NCBI GenBank assembly: GCA_014904985.1
Contig: MU129001.1
Location: 80,739-144,738 of the forward strand
Source: Hydnum rufescens UP504
Lineage: Eukaryota > Basidiomycota > Agaricomycetes > Cantharellales > Hydnaceae
Length of the DNA stretch: 64,000 nt
Direction: 5' to 3'
Shown: positions 10,982 through 23,888 of the stretch, one piece after another
Layout: each line of letters starts with the position of its first letter
Position numbering within the stretch: the first letter of the stretch is position 1
Translations under genes and position numbers: made by a program
Notes under the pieces: model-generated
The model's database searches: none
Seen by the model: the letters and a program-made list of their open reading frames with translations, nothing else
Told to the model about the DNA's origin: nothing

Positions 10982-13900
10982 CTATGAACGCCGAATTCCC
11001 CCCTTGCCCCATTTCTCGACCAAAAATGATGTCATCCATTCATACAGCTCGCGCTGAGCACCCCGCGTGCGGATAGAGTGATCACTGTGATCGTATCAAG
11101 AGCAATTCGTAGTCAGATACCTACGCCAATGGATTAACAGCAAAAATAAACTCCAACCTGTCGGTAAACATCCTAAACCGGAAATCGCGTACATGGGCCT
11201 GCGTAAACATATCAAGCAAATGGGCTGAGTTGGCGAAGTGCACTATGGGTCTCTTTAGTAACCTAGCGGTTTTCCAAATGACATATTATTAGATTAGAAG
11301 CTTACCATTATCATCCCCACTGCCATGCGCAAGTAAAAATTGGGCGTGCTTGAATCCTTCGACGTTGGTCACAGAAGCGTTCAAATACCCGGCGGCATTG
11401 TCTTGGGGGGTTCGCATATATCGTTCAGTATAGATCGAGTCGTACATACGCCACGACACAACGGGTGCAACGGCCATCCCTAAGGTGTGGATGCCAGCAT
11501 TGGCTTCCAGGACCTTAGTCGTCATGTAGCCTCCGTATGACTGTCAATAGATGAAGAGGAAAGCGGGATCAATGGTTGAAGAGGTGAAAGATGCACGGAC
11601 TTAGACGCACCCATCCCCATATACCGATTCGTCGCGAATCGACGTATCGCTTCGTTGCCCAGAGCCTATAATGTTGGCGATAAGCAATACCCAGCATCAC
11701 ATTTGCGAGCTAGGAAATAACTCACCTTGCTGCATTGATCTGGTCAAGAGTCTCATAATATCCTAAGTTTCCCCGAACAGGATTCCGCAAGTTTCGACCT
11801 TTGAAACCCGTCCCACGGCCATCGACAACCACGACAATATACTTCAGCGTGCAAACGAGATAATCGTGCCAGTCCCGGCTAAACCTCGTGGTCACCGTCT
11901 GCGAGCCAGGGCCTCCATATCTATATGCTCACTTGTCAAACAGAACAACAAAGCAGTCCCCCCGAGACTCACACTCGGAACAACACGGGATAGCGTACTC
12001 TTCCAGAATCGTCCATGCCAGGTGGTCGTATCTCAACCGCGTTCAGCTCATACCCATCACTCATTATGGTAGAGTGACTGATCACTGGGGATTGGAAGTT
12101 CAGAAGTGTGTCGTTCAAGGCTTGATTGTCCGTGAGAACATAGTTGAAAGCTGAGCGAATCATAGGGAGCTCAGTATCGTCTGCAAGATCATCCACGGTA
12201 AAGGGCTTTACAAGAATTAGTCACATGCACAACTTTTTGCCAGGGAACGGAAGGCCCTTCATGACTTAGCACGTAGTAACCAGCCTGAGGAGAGAACGAA
12301 GCAGTGTAATAGCCTGACTGTGCCACGTCCGTCAAGGGGGTCGGAGAAATGCTTGGAGACGGCGCAGTGGTTGGGGGCGGTCCGTCAACAGTGGGTAGGG
12401 GAACTGAGTAGATGTGACGCTCAATACCAGACTTCGAGGCTCCAGTAAAATATCTACATGTAGATCAGGAAATTTCATATTTAGTGGGGTACGATAGGAG
12501 ACGCATGGCAATGCTTACACAAGACCCTTCACATGGTCTACTCGAAGGATTCTCCCAGTGACTTCCCAATCCCCAGCCGTGAGCCAACGAGGTATGCTCG
12601 AGTCGGCGGGGCTGAACAGTGCGATATGGTTGTAGCCTTCCTTGTTCGGAAGGATATCTAAATATGCTGTGGGGCCGACAGATGCAACGGACACAGGGTG
12701 CGTTAGAGGATAGATGGATTGCGTCTGGTTCATCAAAGGTATAAGTGGACATGAACGCTGTGTTGAGAGCCGCACTTGAACACACCTGATCAATCCAGCC
12801 GCTGTCGCCTTCCTCTCCCTTTTCGCCTTGACGCCGTGTTACTCGCCCAGTTCCTCCTTTCGACAGATCGAAGAAGACAACGTTTCCGTCATCGGCGGCC
12901 CTAGTCACTTCCTTCAAGACAAGTGTCTCATTGGCGACCCAAGTGACTGTGTCGATGATGGAATTTGAGGAAGAGAGCATACCCTCCCACTTGAGCTTGG
13001 AAGTGGCTTCCGCCACAGCCGAAGAGTCATTTGTTTCCCCGTGTGACAAGGCTTTGTCGTAGGTTGGCAACGAAAAAACATGCACGGAAACAAGAGGGTT
13101 GTCATATCCGGGCTACAGTAACCCAAGGATGTTCGGATAATTGGATAAAATTTCAATGGGTATCACACACCTTCGGATAGCGCATCGCGACCCGCGACGG
13201 ATAAGGGTGAACGTCGAATGAATCACTCCCAGTATTGTACACGGGATAGTCGAACCATTCTACATTGGTCTCATCGAGCCGCAAGAAAGCCACTCTTTGT
13301 GCATCGGGTGACCACCAAAGAGCATGGTCACCTTCAAATACTTCTTCTTCGTACACCCAGTCTGGAACGCCATGAAACAAGCTACTATTCCCTTGAGTCG
13401 TCACACGGATAGAGGTAGTCAGATCCCTGGAGCCTGACATTAGTTTTGGCTAACGTGAAAGATCTAACTTAACTCACGCCGCATCCCGGACGATATACAG
13501 ATCGTTCTCTAATACGTAAGAGATAGCATTCCCTGTTGGTGACCATGCCGCATATGCGATTTTGGGAGGATTGGTGGGTGGGGTGACGGGCACCGTTGTA
13601 TGATCCTTCAAATCATGTACATAATAGTTGCCGAAACTGCTGTGCCTCCATTGCTGGTGAAAGCGAGTATGAAGCTTTCGATGAGCAATGCAATAAGACA
13701 AGGGCGTACTTTAAGATGATCGGTCTTTAACAGGATGTACGACATATCGCTGGATAACTGCCAATTGCTCCAGGATATTTCATGTCCGTGTTCCTAGGCA
13801 TCTCAAGAATCAGCGCCCGGATTTACTCCACGACATGAGATGACTGACATCCTTCACATCAACATGAGATACAAGAGTCCGATTGATTCCTGTCTTCAGG

Positions 13901-14528
13901 TCCACTAACACAATATCCCCATCGGTTTGGACTGAAAACACGCCGTCCCCAGCTTGAAGAGAGATTAATAGACTTATCCAGCACGTATCACAGAGCCCAA
14001 CCTTCAGGAATCCAATGAAGACTCTGTCTCTTAACAGAGAATGTGCCGTTGAAAATGTCATCCATAGTTATATGCTTTCTACCTGGCGACCGGCCTGCCG
14101 TCCCGCTATAGGTCCGCGCGGCTAAGACACCGATCAAAGTCGAAATCGTTATAAGAGCTGCGAGAGCCATGATTAGAACTTTTAGAGGAGAAGCTCGTCT
14201 CTGACAAGCACGAGAGGGGATTAGTACAACCCGAGAACACTTCGATATACCTTACCATCCTCAGGCCAACTCGGCCACCGGATTCCATTCCGGACAGGCG
14301 AATTCTATCATCAGCATAATCGTCGTCGTCGAGGAACGCATGGCGATCGGAGCGCTTTTCTGTAGTAGTTAAGTCATCGGTTGAACTGGGGGGCGAGAAT
14401 TCCCCGTCGTTATAGTATATCGCTGGCCGAGACACAGGCAGACCCGGAGATCCTCTGCCTTGCGGAAGATTCTCAGCTCCATCTTCCTGAGAAATGGGGA
14501 GATAGGACGTGGAGCCGAGCGCAACCAT
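10982..14528 (-). CDS. dipeptidyl aminopeptidase, S9B family (STE13/DAP2-like)
   Basis: Type II membrane serine protease that trims X-Pro/X-Ala dipeptides in the Golgi or vacuole; in yeast STE13 matures alpha pheromone. The start chosen is the ATG at 14528 ([14 protein letters not shown]). Order: acidic cytosolic N-terminus, one span ([20 protein letters not shown], about 14150), a beta-propeller with the S9B motif DWVYEEEVF (about 13340), then the alpha/beta-hydrolase domain with YGGPGSQ, GWSYGGY (nucleophile Ser, split by an intron near 11535-11600), GSGDDN (Asp) and DSDHSIR (His, about 11070). All three catalytic residues are present. At least ten short introns interrupt it. The stop is at 10982-10984. 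It is divergent from ETT1. STE13 and DAP2 types cannot be separated here. Confidence 0.88.
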
Positions 14529-14627
14529 CAACTTGAACGCCAACTGCAATTGAATTGACGTCGGGGGGTTCCGAAGATTGAGGCACTGCCATTCTTAGGT
14601 AGTACTTTTCTGGGCAAATATTCGAGC
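14529..14627. promoter_or_regulatory. divergent promoter, DAP / ETT1
   Basis: Only 99 bases separate the two start codons, so both promoters must share or overlap in this gap and in the 5' ends of the genes. No TATA box is obvious. Confidence 0.5.
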
Positions 14628-16123
14628 ATGGCCCCCAAGCGTCCTCTCGGCCTTGCGAAGACTAAAAAAGAAAAGGTGTCGAAGCGACAGCGCACTGATC
14701 TCCAGCCAGAAGATGGCGCATCTGCTGAACAACCCGAAGCGGGCGTTGGAGCGCCAGTGGACGTAACTACTGATGATTGGGAAGATCTGAAAGAATTGTT
14801 CTCCAGGGCACAAGTGGCGTTATTGGACGGTTTGTTTTTGTATGCTTCGGGGAATGTCTCGGGATTCCTCATCATATAGCTTTATTTGTATTCTTCTTAG
14901 ATCCTGCCACAGCTCTTCCACTGTTTCGAGGCGTAATTCACGAGGCAGACAGAATATGGCGACAATGTCCTGACCCTTGACTTTCATGGTCTCCGCCGCA
15001 TCTGACGAAGAGCAAAATCCGCGCGAACCCCCTACCGCATTCTTCGCGCTGTACGCTGATGCGCTCATTCACTCGGGTCACATCATTGGGATAAACTCCG
15101 AAGTCGCTCTGGAAGGGGAGCCCGACTCGCCCCTTGCTTATTTTGAGGCAGCTCTTGACATCGTAGAATCTGGTGCCGAAAAGGCAAACGCTGGTTCTCA
15201 GTCCGGCGATGACTGGAAATTGCACTATTCATGGACAAAAGCACTGGTTCTCCTCGCGCGTGCAAAAATTACCCAACCCGGAATCAGCGGAGCCGGGGCT
15301 CCGTCCATTTCTACTGTATCCTCATCCTCAACACTCGCAGGACAACTGCGACGCACCCCTGGTTCCAGTTCCGAGGACCTATTATCCATTGCTGTGGAGC
15401 ATTACAATATAGCCGTGTCCCACATTCCCCAGAATCTCCCTTCACGGAGGGACCAGGGTGCTGAGCACGACATACCGTCTATCCGAACCCCATCTAAATC
15501 AGAAATATGTTGCACAATTGGCACACTGGTGTTCGATGTTGCCGAATTATTGCCGTCTTCGGAGCGTCGACATCACTGGACCAACTGGGCCGTGGAGGCT
15601 TTTGAAGATAGCCGGCGCCACCTCGGCCTGGACGAACTTCAAGTTGAATATAATCTTACAAAGGGTCATGGACGCGCACTCCTCGCATTACTGCCTGACT
15701 TACTCGGCGAGGATTTCGATGAAGACCCCAACATTCTTAGCCTCCCTGAAGCTCCCAAAGCCCGGATCGAAGTGGAGAATGGTATGTGAGCAAGTCTGGC
15801 GTTCCAATGTTTCCGCTAACATTTATTCATCTCAGCGCTGTCCTTATTTGATCGTGCACGAGTCATATCCTCAACGTTGCGACCTAATAGCCGAGAAAAT
15901 GACGATGATGAAGAGCTCCACAATCTAGTACGCGGTTCCACCTCTTCTCCAGGGAAGCAAAGTGGCTTATCGTCCTGTCACATAATATCAGTTATGCGAG
16001 GCTCTCTTATACCTCGCTAATTTGACCGAAGACAATGAAACTCGCGATGCCCTCTTTTCCCGGGCTAGAGAGGAAGGAGTGACATTGTCAGAGAGTGGAG
16101 ATGAATCAGACGAGGATGGTTGA
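14628..16123 (+). CDS. ETT1: enhancer of translation termination 1 (ETT1)
   Basis: Nuclear TPR-like protein that in yeast promotes stop-codon recognition. Begins MAPKRPLGLAKTKKEK, the conserved Lys-rich start. Exons 14628-14829, 14901-15781, 15836-15927, 15992-16123. Conserved parts: LFRGVIHEADRIWR, FFALYADALIH, WAVEAFEDSRRHLGL, LCEALLYLANLTED and an acidic end (SGDESDEDG). The summed exon length is 1307 bases, not a multiple of three; the frame slips by one base near 14970 (after IWRQCPDP) with no usable intron, so one indel is likely. About 435 residues, close to the family. Convergent with the sterol acyltransferase gene. Confidence 0.85.
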
Positions 16124-16507
16124 GATCAGGGTTAAAGCTCTCTCGACATCTTGAGCCAAATATCGGGCTGCGGTGGGTGTCCGTTGCTGTTTCGTGAGCC
16201 TCCCCTTTTCGACCTGGGGCCCTGCTGCGTAATCACCAGTCCGATTTCCTTCGGATCAGTGGGTGTTACAGTACATTATATACGCGGAAATGACAACCAA
16301 CTTGCGCCAACATACTGTCTGGGAGATTGCATTAGATATAGAGCCTTTCGTCCCTTCGAACGTGAGTGTGTCTGAATCCAGCCGTTACGAGATTATGCAA
16401 CGAGTGTCGAACCCAATTTAGAAAGTCCCCAGCCCCTAACGCTGCATCAAGCACTCCTCCTCATGGTGCTTCCACCCATCAACGCTTGCCGCTCGAAATA
16501 TTACTCC
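16124..16507. other. convergent 3' intergenic gap
   Basis: Lies between the stops of ETT1 and the sterol acyltransferase. It holds presumed 3' UTRs; no coding signal. Confidence 0.5.
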
Positions 16508-19168
16508 TTAGTATGCACAATAAGCCACACAAAGTAGCGGGAACCCTGTAAGCCTTGTAACAGTTTACCACCAAACTCCACGTCAGGGGCACAAACCCGG
16601 GTCAGCAACAAGGAAAGGAAAACACCCACAATCCTAACCAAAAGACAATATTACCCATGGTTTTATTTTGCCGTATTGAAGGCAGACGACCAAGCGCAAT
16701 TAATGGGATTTGAACCATCTGCATTTGCACCGAAGAATATATAATTTTGGATCAATCAGTATCCTCGAGGATTGAGGGGTATACGGTTTTGGGAGAGATT
16801 ACCTGGAGTAAGAATAGGTACAGACTGCAGTAATCAGCCCCAAATCAGCATAACACGATCGATCTAGGACAACAGCTACTTTATTGTGCGCATCTACTCA
16901 CCGGATCTTCTGCGTCACCACAGCCATCACAAGCTCATGTGCAAGCGCACTTAACAAGAACGTAACGAACGTTGCCATGCTCTTCGATAATCCAAATGCC
17001 GATATCGTCGACGCGTACACGTGTCGCAGGAGGAAGTTATGTACAGGTTTATTCCAGCGTCGGGCATATTCGTCCTATCGGATGTCGCGGGTGGGTTATT
17101 CCGTCACAGGTCATCGTAGGGTCAGCTCCGTGCGACGGAATGACATTCCACGTACCCATGAAGTCGCATTCCACCTGTAATCCCTGAGGTCAGTCGGGCA
17201 AACATATCGAGTCCAAGTAATGCCATGCACACCAATCTTCATAGAATTCACGATCCGCAAAGCTATTCCATAAAAATTTCCCCGTCAGTGGGAATGAAGA
17301 CTCCAACATTTATCACACGACGCACAATGAGAGCTCAGCAAATCCATTGCAAATGCACTCTAAAGAAGAGAAGATGAGACAGGTCGCAATCAAAAGTTAG
17401 ACTGGTTCTCGACCAGACGAACCAAAAATGATGTAAAACAATAGGAGATAACATAACTGGAGGGTTGGTATTATGGGAGCGCCAAAGGAGAAGGAGCATG
17501 GGACAGACGCACCATGAAGGGCAAGATGAGATCTATGATGGAGCGTAATAGGGGCTGTTCGCCATTGGGAGTAAGGGGTATGATGTAATGCTCTGTGACG
17601 GTATACACTGTAGTTCGCCCTCGTCTAAGTAAATTAATTTCAGATACTCCCGGACAGGGCTCACATAACGTGAAGGTGCCAAACGTGGCAACCGTTTTTT
17701 CCAAAAGGTATAGGGGTCGTAGCCTGGGTTCGAGAGGAAATCAATTCTAAACTAATTTTTATTCTGAAGTCAACTGACCGATCTGTACGAGGATATTGCA
17801 TCTCATAAACCAGGGTAGGAATCAGCTGGTAATCAATGAAGTTCCATAAAGTAATGTTCTGAGGCCATCGAATACTCTGCTTGTTGCCATTCCCAGAAGG
17901 GGAAGTGAGTTCGACTTGGAGGTCTGTCAATATATCTGCAAGCTCTGAGATGTTTGGGTCTGGATGATGGGTCAAAATATGTCGAGTCTCATCCAATTCG
18001 TCTTCAACGGGGTATCGGGAAGGAGCTGACGAAGCGTAGGCCATGTTGACTGCCTGCACCGAAATGAGACGCTGACGAAGGCCAGAAGTCTCAAGGGTAG
18101 CACGCGTCGAGGTCAAGGGGGGTGTGCCATCTGTCGAGTCCCCGCCAGAGTCACGGGTCAAATGGCTCCAATCTGCGAATCCCTTCGTTCGGAGCGCGAG
18201 TGCTTTTTCCTCGCGGCACCGAAGTGCGACTGCGTGGGCCTTATCCCATCCACCAATAGAGCTATCTTGGCATCGATGCCGCAGGGTTTTTAGGGCGCCA
18301 GCATGGACCATATTTTGACATGAGAGATGGCCATTTACGGAGCAGTATGAGTGAATCTTCATGAGCATGGTGAGAGAGTGTAGCGTAAAGAAACCACTTT
18401 GTACCCATCTACACAAACTTGGAGATCAGTGGGCTCGATCGCGAGTATCACTCAGGCCCACTCACGGCCATCGACTAGGCACACGGCAGTCAGCAAGACG
18501 ATTTGTTTATACGATTGGCATGGTATTCGTTCACCGATTGAAAGTCCATGCCACGGCACAACCAAGAAATAGGGATTGGTATATATGTTGAATAACAACA
18601 CCTGTCCAGTAATAACGAATCCATCCCTTGTGCACGAGGGTCATGAACTTACGAAAAGAATCATTGGAAATGATTTATAATCGAGGAAGGAAAAGCTACG
18701 TACGGGAACTACCAAAGCTGTTACGGAGACAAGAACGACGTCGCTAATAAGTAACACCTTCGCATCCTTTGATATCAAAGTGGCAAAGGACAAGCTGAGG
18801 GGGTATCCGGATGTTTCGAAACTTGTAACGTAGGTACGGACAGAAAGAAGGAACACCTGACATGAGGAAAGTGAGACCGAGAACGAAAGGGGTGGCGGGA
18901 AACAAACACACCGATACCCAAAACAAAGTGAAGAAGCCCCGAAATGGATCAGAGCTGGAGGCACTATTCTCCCTATCAAATGTGGACGCGCGAGGCACAA
19001 AAGTCACCAGAGCTCTGAGATTTTTGGAGCCTTTATTGCGAAGGGGCTGAAGATGGAGTGTCCCCTGTTCGGTCTCGATTGTGGACTGAGGTGGCTTTCC
19101 GTCCACATTACTACTCTCATCGACGCGGCTGAAGTCGACGATGGTGGCGGTTATTGGAGAGGACGGGG
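16508..19168 (-). CDS. sterol O-acyltransferase (ARE1/ARE2-like, MBOAT)
   Basis: ER multi-span enzyme that esterifies sterols with acyl-CoA for storage in lipid droplets. Read on -: FVPRASTFDRENSASSS, spans near 18930-18700, WVQSGFFTLHSL and MKIHSYCSVNGHL, WPQNITLWNFIDYQLIPTL, LEKTVATFGTF, EHYIIPL, IFECICNGFAELS, FADREFYEDW joined to WNATSW (the FYxDWWN motif), and LLSALAHELVMAVV with the MBOAT histidine (about 16930). It ends GFPLLCVAYCAY at TAA 16508-16510. About twelve introns, including 18857-18912, and a nine-base micro-exon at 18466-18474 between introns 18475-18534 and 18409-18465. The frame is intact in all exons I joined. No in-frame ATG was found before about 19168, so a 5' exon is missing from this model. 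Confidence 0.88.
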
Positions 19169-19643
19169 CGCTAAAGAACTGGAACTAAGAGAACACATCC
19201 GGTTGTAAGTAACGAAGGCACGGACCGGGGGGAGGACATAAGAAGAACTGGAGTTGAGGAGAGTCAAAACAAATAAGGAAGTATCGTGGGAATTGTGCGT
19301 CACCCTGAGGTTGCCGAGCCGAAGTGAGACAAAATCAATTATATTGAATGGAGCCTTGGAAGAACAACAAGCTGGACTTCGCAGAATTACTTCGCTTGAT
19401 GAAATGCATTCAGATGGTCACATTTTAGTCTTCATTGGTGGTAAGAATGGCTGCTAGAATGGTTGGATACACTACTCCAAGAATCCATTTGGAATCGGGA
19501 TGAGAAGTATTGGAAGGACTACCGGAAACACTCAGTCATCACATATAGCCGTCCTAATGTGGTACATAAAACACAGCTCCTGCACCACCACGAGGCCTGA
19601 AGCCAATTGCAGGGGAACGGCGATAGTTTAGTGTGGACGCTCG
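19169..19643. other. gap between acyltransferase and Ser-rich gene
   Basis: Probably holds the promoter and first exon of the acyltransferase (reads -) and the 3' UTR of the Ser-rich gene. No other feature seen. Confidence 0.4.
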
Positions 19644-21531
19644 TTACATTATATGAACATCCTGAAAAGAGCGTCGCAATGAGTTCACATCTGTCCCAAT
19701 AAGACGCTTCAGGAAAAGAACAATATACCTCTTGGTCTGTCCGCGAACAAGTAACAACTCGTCCTCACTCTCGCTGTCGTCCGTCCGGCTCTTCCCTATT
19801 TCTCGACCAGGTGAGAATGACAGTCCATACCGGTGTTTGGCCTTCGAAGCATTGTGATGCGAGACGGGGACAATAGCATCGGAGCGCCCCGCACCACGGT
19901 CACGCGGAGCCCGGTAGCTCCCAGAGAGTCCCTTGTTGTGCTTTGTGGACTTCGTGTTCTGGCGAGCAGTAGAGGTGCCCAGATCCTTAGTTCCAACAAG
20001 TCTAGAAGCAGTGATCCCCTTGACCCTTTCTGTATTTTGAGGCGCGATTTTTCTTTCTACGTGACGGTTGCCAGAGTTTTCGTTGGTACGTATATTGAAC
20101 GGATCGTTTTCCATGGATAATGTAGGTGATCTGCGAGCACGGTCATGCCCGGAAGGAGGAGAAAGACTAGAGGATACGACAGGGGACGTGGAGTGACGCG
20201 ATACAGAGGCACGAGGGAAAGATGAAGCAATAGAGTATCCCTCCTTCGTCATGTGAATCTGCTGAGCCGTGGGCGAGTCGTCAATGTCAAAGGACGACAA
20301 GATATATGCAAGACTGGCGTCAACCGCCTCTTCCAGACCAACCGCGTTGCGGCGCATAGATACAGAAGACAGCGTGTCTGATGTTGGTGTTTGCATATTG
20401 TTTTCACTATCAGACCCGGGGCCGGAGGAATCCGTGTCAAGATCTTGATTAGTCGCTCTGACCTCTGGAGAAGGAAGAGGAAACAGCGTAGGAGTGGCGG
20501 GGTGAGGTAGTCATAGCAAATGGAGATGAGGCTTCAATGTCAGGCCAATCGTCTGTGAGTGTGATCATGTCGGAGCTATTGCGACAGTCAATCACAGAAT
20601 GATGTGTGGATGTGGGCGGTGGCGTTGTCGGCTTCGAAGCAGGACCGGAAAATATAACATTGTTGTCAAGGATAGAAATACCGTCGGAGGGGTCGGAGGC
20701 CCAATAACGCTGTTTTTCGGTGTGTTCTATATCATCCAAGTGTGCAACTACAGTCTTCCCAGGATCCCTAGGAGGGGTTGAGAAACCTTGTATAGACAGG
20801 AAGCTTGGCATCTCAGACATGACGAATGATGTATCTTCGGAGGCCAAAGGAGGACTGGTTCTACGTTTCTGTATCTTGAGAGACAATATCCCCGTATCTT
20901 TCTTGGAGTCGTGAATCTCGCGTGTTGAGGATTGATTGGGCGCCATGAGCCACGACGATTCGCGGGTACGCCCAACGGTAGAGATGCTGGATGCCTGGCG
21001 GCGATACGATCTTGTGCTTGTAGCAGCATTTCGTTGCCTCGAGTCTATGGATGCATGACGGACACTCCCGCGAGAGATGTAACGGTCTCGAGAGGAACTG
21101 GGTTGCTTGGTACTAAGAATTCGTGATGAGATAGGACGAGAAACCACTTTAAATGGAGATGCGAGCGGCAGCTGCTCGTTCTGGGAAAGGTGCGAAGACA
21201 TGGTACGAGTGCTCTTTCGGGGAGAAGAAATGGGAGAAGATTTAAGAGGTGAAAGCATGAAAGGTGATGAGACGGCAAGCATGGCATTTTTGGAGAAAGA
21301 CTGGTTCATAGAAGAGGTCTTTAGCGTGTTCGGGTGCTTCGTGACTGTAGATCCAGCTTTGACGAGGCGAGACTCGCCATATTCTACCGAGTCAGTGCTG
21401 AAGACCTTGAATTTCTTCCTAGTCGGGGGAGGAGAAGTGGATGGGCTGGATTCTAAGAGCGTCCGTTTAGTTCTGCGACTCTTGTACGTGATACGATCGA
21501 AAGATCTCGAAGACAAAGATGGCGAGGACAT
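19644..21531 (-). CDS. unknown Ser/Pro-rich protein
   Basis: Not recognised. The start is the ATG at 21531 (MSSPSLSSRSFDR). A first long frame down to 20449 encodes a basic Ser/Thr/Pro-rich chain with many SP and TP sites (SPFMLSPLKSSPISSPRKS) and a basic patch TRKKFKVF, suggesting a disordered nuclear phosphoprotein. A second frame, open from about 20480 to the stop at 19644, continues in the same style (NQDLDTDSSGPGSDSENN, then DDSESEDELLLVRGQTKR) and ends FLKRLIGTDVNS with a short tail. The two frames overlap by a few tens of bases with no usable intron between them, so a frameshift or indel lies near 20470. About 620 residues if joined. It shares a short promoter gap with the sirtuin. Confidence 0.6.
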
Positions 21532-21610
21532 CAATTGCTAAAGCTCTGGTCAAATCCGCCTGATTTGTATCCGGGACCGCGTTCTCCTTCTGGACCACAA
21601 TATCTGGATC
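21532..21610. promoter_or_regulatory. divergent promoter, Ser-rich gene / sirtuin
   Basis: 79 bases between the two ATGs. No clear TATA box. Such a short gap makes co-regulation plausible but does not show it. Confidence 0.45.
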
Positions 21611-23888
21611 ATGGATGCTATGTCTAGTTCATCTCTGTCGAGCTATCCTGAACCCAGCGATACTGTACAAACCTTCAGCGGTATAGATAGTGATATTCTC
21701 AGAGCTGGTAATTCATTACCGTCGCGTAAAGTGCGCAATGCTACACACACTTTCGTATCTAGACTACTATGATGGGCCATTCGCGTCAAAGCCAGATTAC
21801 GCCGCAGTGAGATACTTGAAAGATCACAGTGGGTCGAGACCCGCACCCCGCAATTTTATTTGTTCTAATTTTGGACCTCCTACCCCAAAGGTGCAGAGAA
21901 GTGGCTGAGAAAATATGATCCTGCCTGGGACGGAACCGTCAAGCTTGCTCCTACCTCTGTTGGGCGTAGCAGTCCCCGTGAGTTGCCTTTGTTCCAATAG
22001 TCCGGCCCTTAACAAGCGATTAAATCGCAATCAAGAGTGACATGGAAGAACAAATGGCCGTGAGGCTTCTGCGAAAAACTATGCATAGGCTGTGCGCGTA
22101 ATCGAGCTTTTTTTATCAAACAGGAACATTAACCGACTGTATTTAAGGCGCATGGATCGTGAGAAACTCGCCAAATACAATACCATCGACGATGCTGTGG
22201 ATATCATCAAGAGGTCGCGTAAGATTATGGTGCTCACAGGAGCTGGGATCTCCGTTTCGTGTGGAATTCGTGCGAATCCGATACGACGAATTATGGGGTG
22301 TGACATTGATTGATATTTCTCGCTTAGCCGACTTCAGGTCACCGCAGGGTTTGTATGCAAGACTCCAAGCCGAAGGAAAATATGAGCTTGATGACCCCCA
22401 ACAAATGTGCGATACTATTATTTATTTGTTATACTGTCAGCTCACGAAGCACGGTAGGTTTGATATCGAATATTTCAAGGTATATCCAGAGGTATTTTAG
22501 TACGTCATCTCCCTTCTCTCACACTTACCTACGTTTAACTAGTAATCTTGTCACTATGCAGCTCATTCGCAAGGTACGGTGCTTCGTCAGAGTCCCTCAT
22601 ATTGAGCTGATCTAGCGTCCAGCGAAATATACCCATCGAACGTTATAGCCTCACCGTGCCATCGTTTTGTGAAGTTATTAGAAGACCGTGGCAAAGTTGG
22701 AGTTCATCCCAACCCCTTCCCTATGATCCCCAGCTAACGCACATTATTGCAGCTCCTTCGTAATTATACGCAGGTACGTAGGTAAGGCCGCCTTGCTCTT
22801 ACTGCGGGTGCTAATACCAATTCCTCAGAACATCGACAACATTGAAGGAATTGTGGGGGTCAAGCGCGTTTTCCAGTGTCACGGCTCGTTTGCGACGGCG
22901 TCGTGCATCGTATGTCATAACAAGGTCCCGGGGTCCGATATCAAGGATGATATTTATGCTCACACGATACCCTATTGCGTTCCCTGCACCAAACGAACTG
23001 CGGGTTTGAGGAAGGATCGCATGAAGATGAAGGGAAAGCGGAAGAGTGCGTGGGATCATGAGGATGAGGATGGTTCTGACGATACACTCCGGCACATTAT
23101 GAAGGCACGTTCTCCCGGCCCGTTGATGCGTAGAATGGGAATGCTGAGTGGGTTGCCCCACCAGCCCGACATCACCTTTTTCGGAGAAAAGTTGGCTTCT
23201 GATTTCGATGAATTGTTCTTGCAAGACATCCGAGGTGATGATTTCGATTGTTTGTTAATTATCGGGACATCCCTTGAGGTGCGTTGAGTGGTCATTATCC
23301 CCGACAGTTGCTGATTGGTTTGGGCATGTAGGTAGCCCCTGTGGCTGATATCGTTTGTACGTGCTGCCGGTGCCATGGCGATATCGGCCTCTAATTGATG
23401 AAGTAGACCGAGTCCCACATTCGATACCCCAAATACTTATTAACAAGACACCTGTGGTGCATGCACGACCTGACGTGGGTGTCAAGAGCCCCAGACCCTT
23501 AAATGTACAGGCTAATGACAGGTACGAATATAGATCGTCCTGCTTGGTGATGCGGACGAGATTGTGCACTATATCTGTACGCGCCTCGATTGGAGTCTTC
23601 AGCTTATCCCTTCTCCGAAAGAAGAGCCTCTGGGAAAGTTGGAAGAGCCCCGAAGAATTGGAGACAGGTGATTACTAATTTTCCTTATTTGCTGACACGT
23701 TCTGACAATATTCTAGTCATGTGTGGATGTTTCGCGGTGCTGAACCGGGATCACTATTGAAACCGTCTTTAGGATCAATTTCCTCTTCGTCCTCGCTCAG
23801 TTCTTTGTCCTCTGTTGCTTCCCCCTCAAAACTGCAACTCCATAAGGGGTGGATAGGGCATGGGTCGAAACGGGCGCGTTATGGCTGA
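21611..23888 (+). CDS. NAD-dependent histone deacetylase, sirtuin (SIR2/HST class)
   Basis: Removes acetyl groups from histone lysines using NAD+. Start ATG 21611; exon 1 ends 21707. The catalytic core shows MVLTGAGISVSCGI joined across an intron (donor 22274) to PDFRSPQGLYARL (NAD loop), then TQNIDNIEG, the catalytic His in RVFQCHGSF (about 22880), zinc-binding pairs CIVC and CVPC, PDITFFGEKL, LLIIGTSLEVAPV (across an intron) and IPQILINKTPV. Between the second zinc pair and PDITFFGE there is a charged insertion of about 60 residues (KGKRKSAWDHEDEDGSDD). The C-terminus is Ser-rich and ends KRARYG. The usual active-site residues are present and no frame break was found. Confidence 0.88.
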
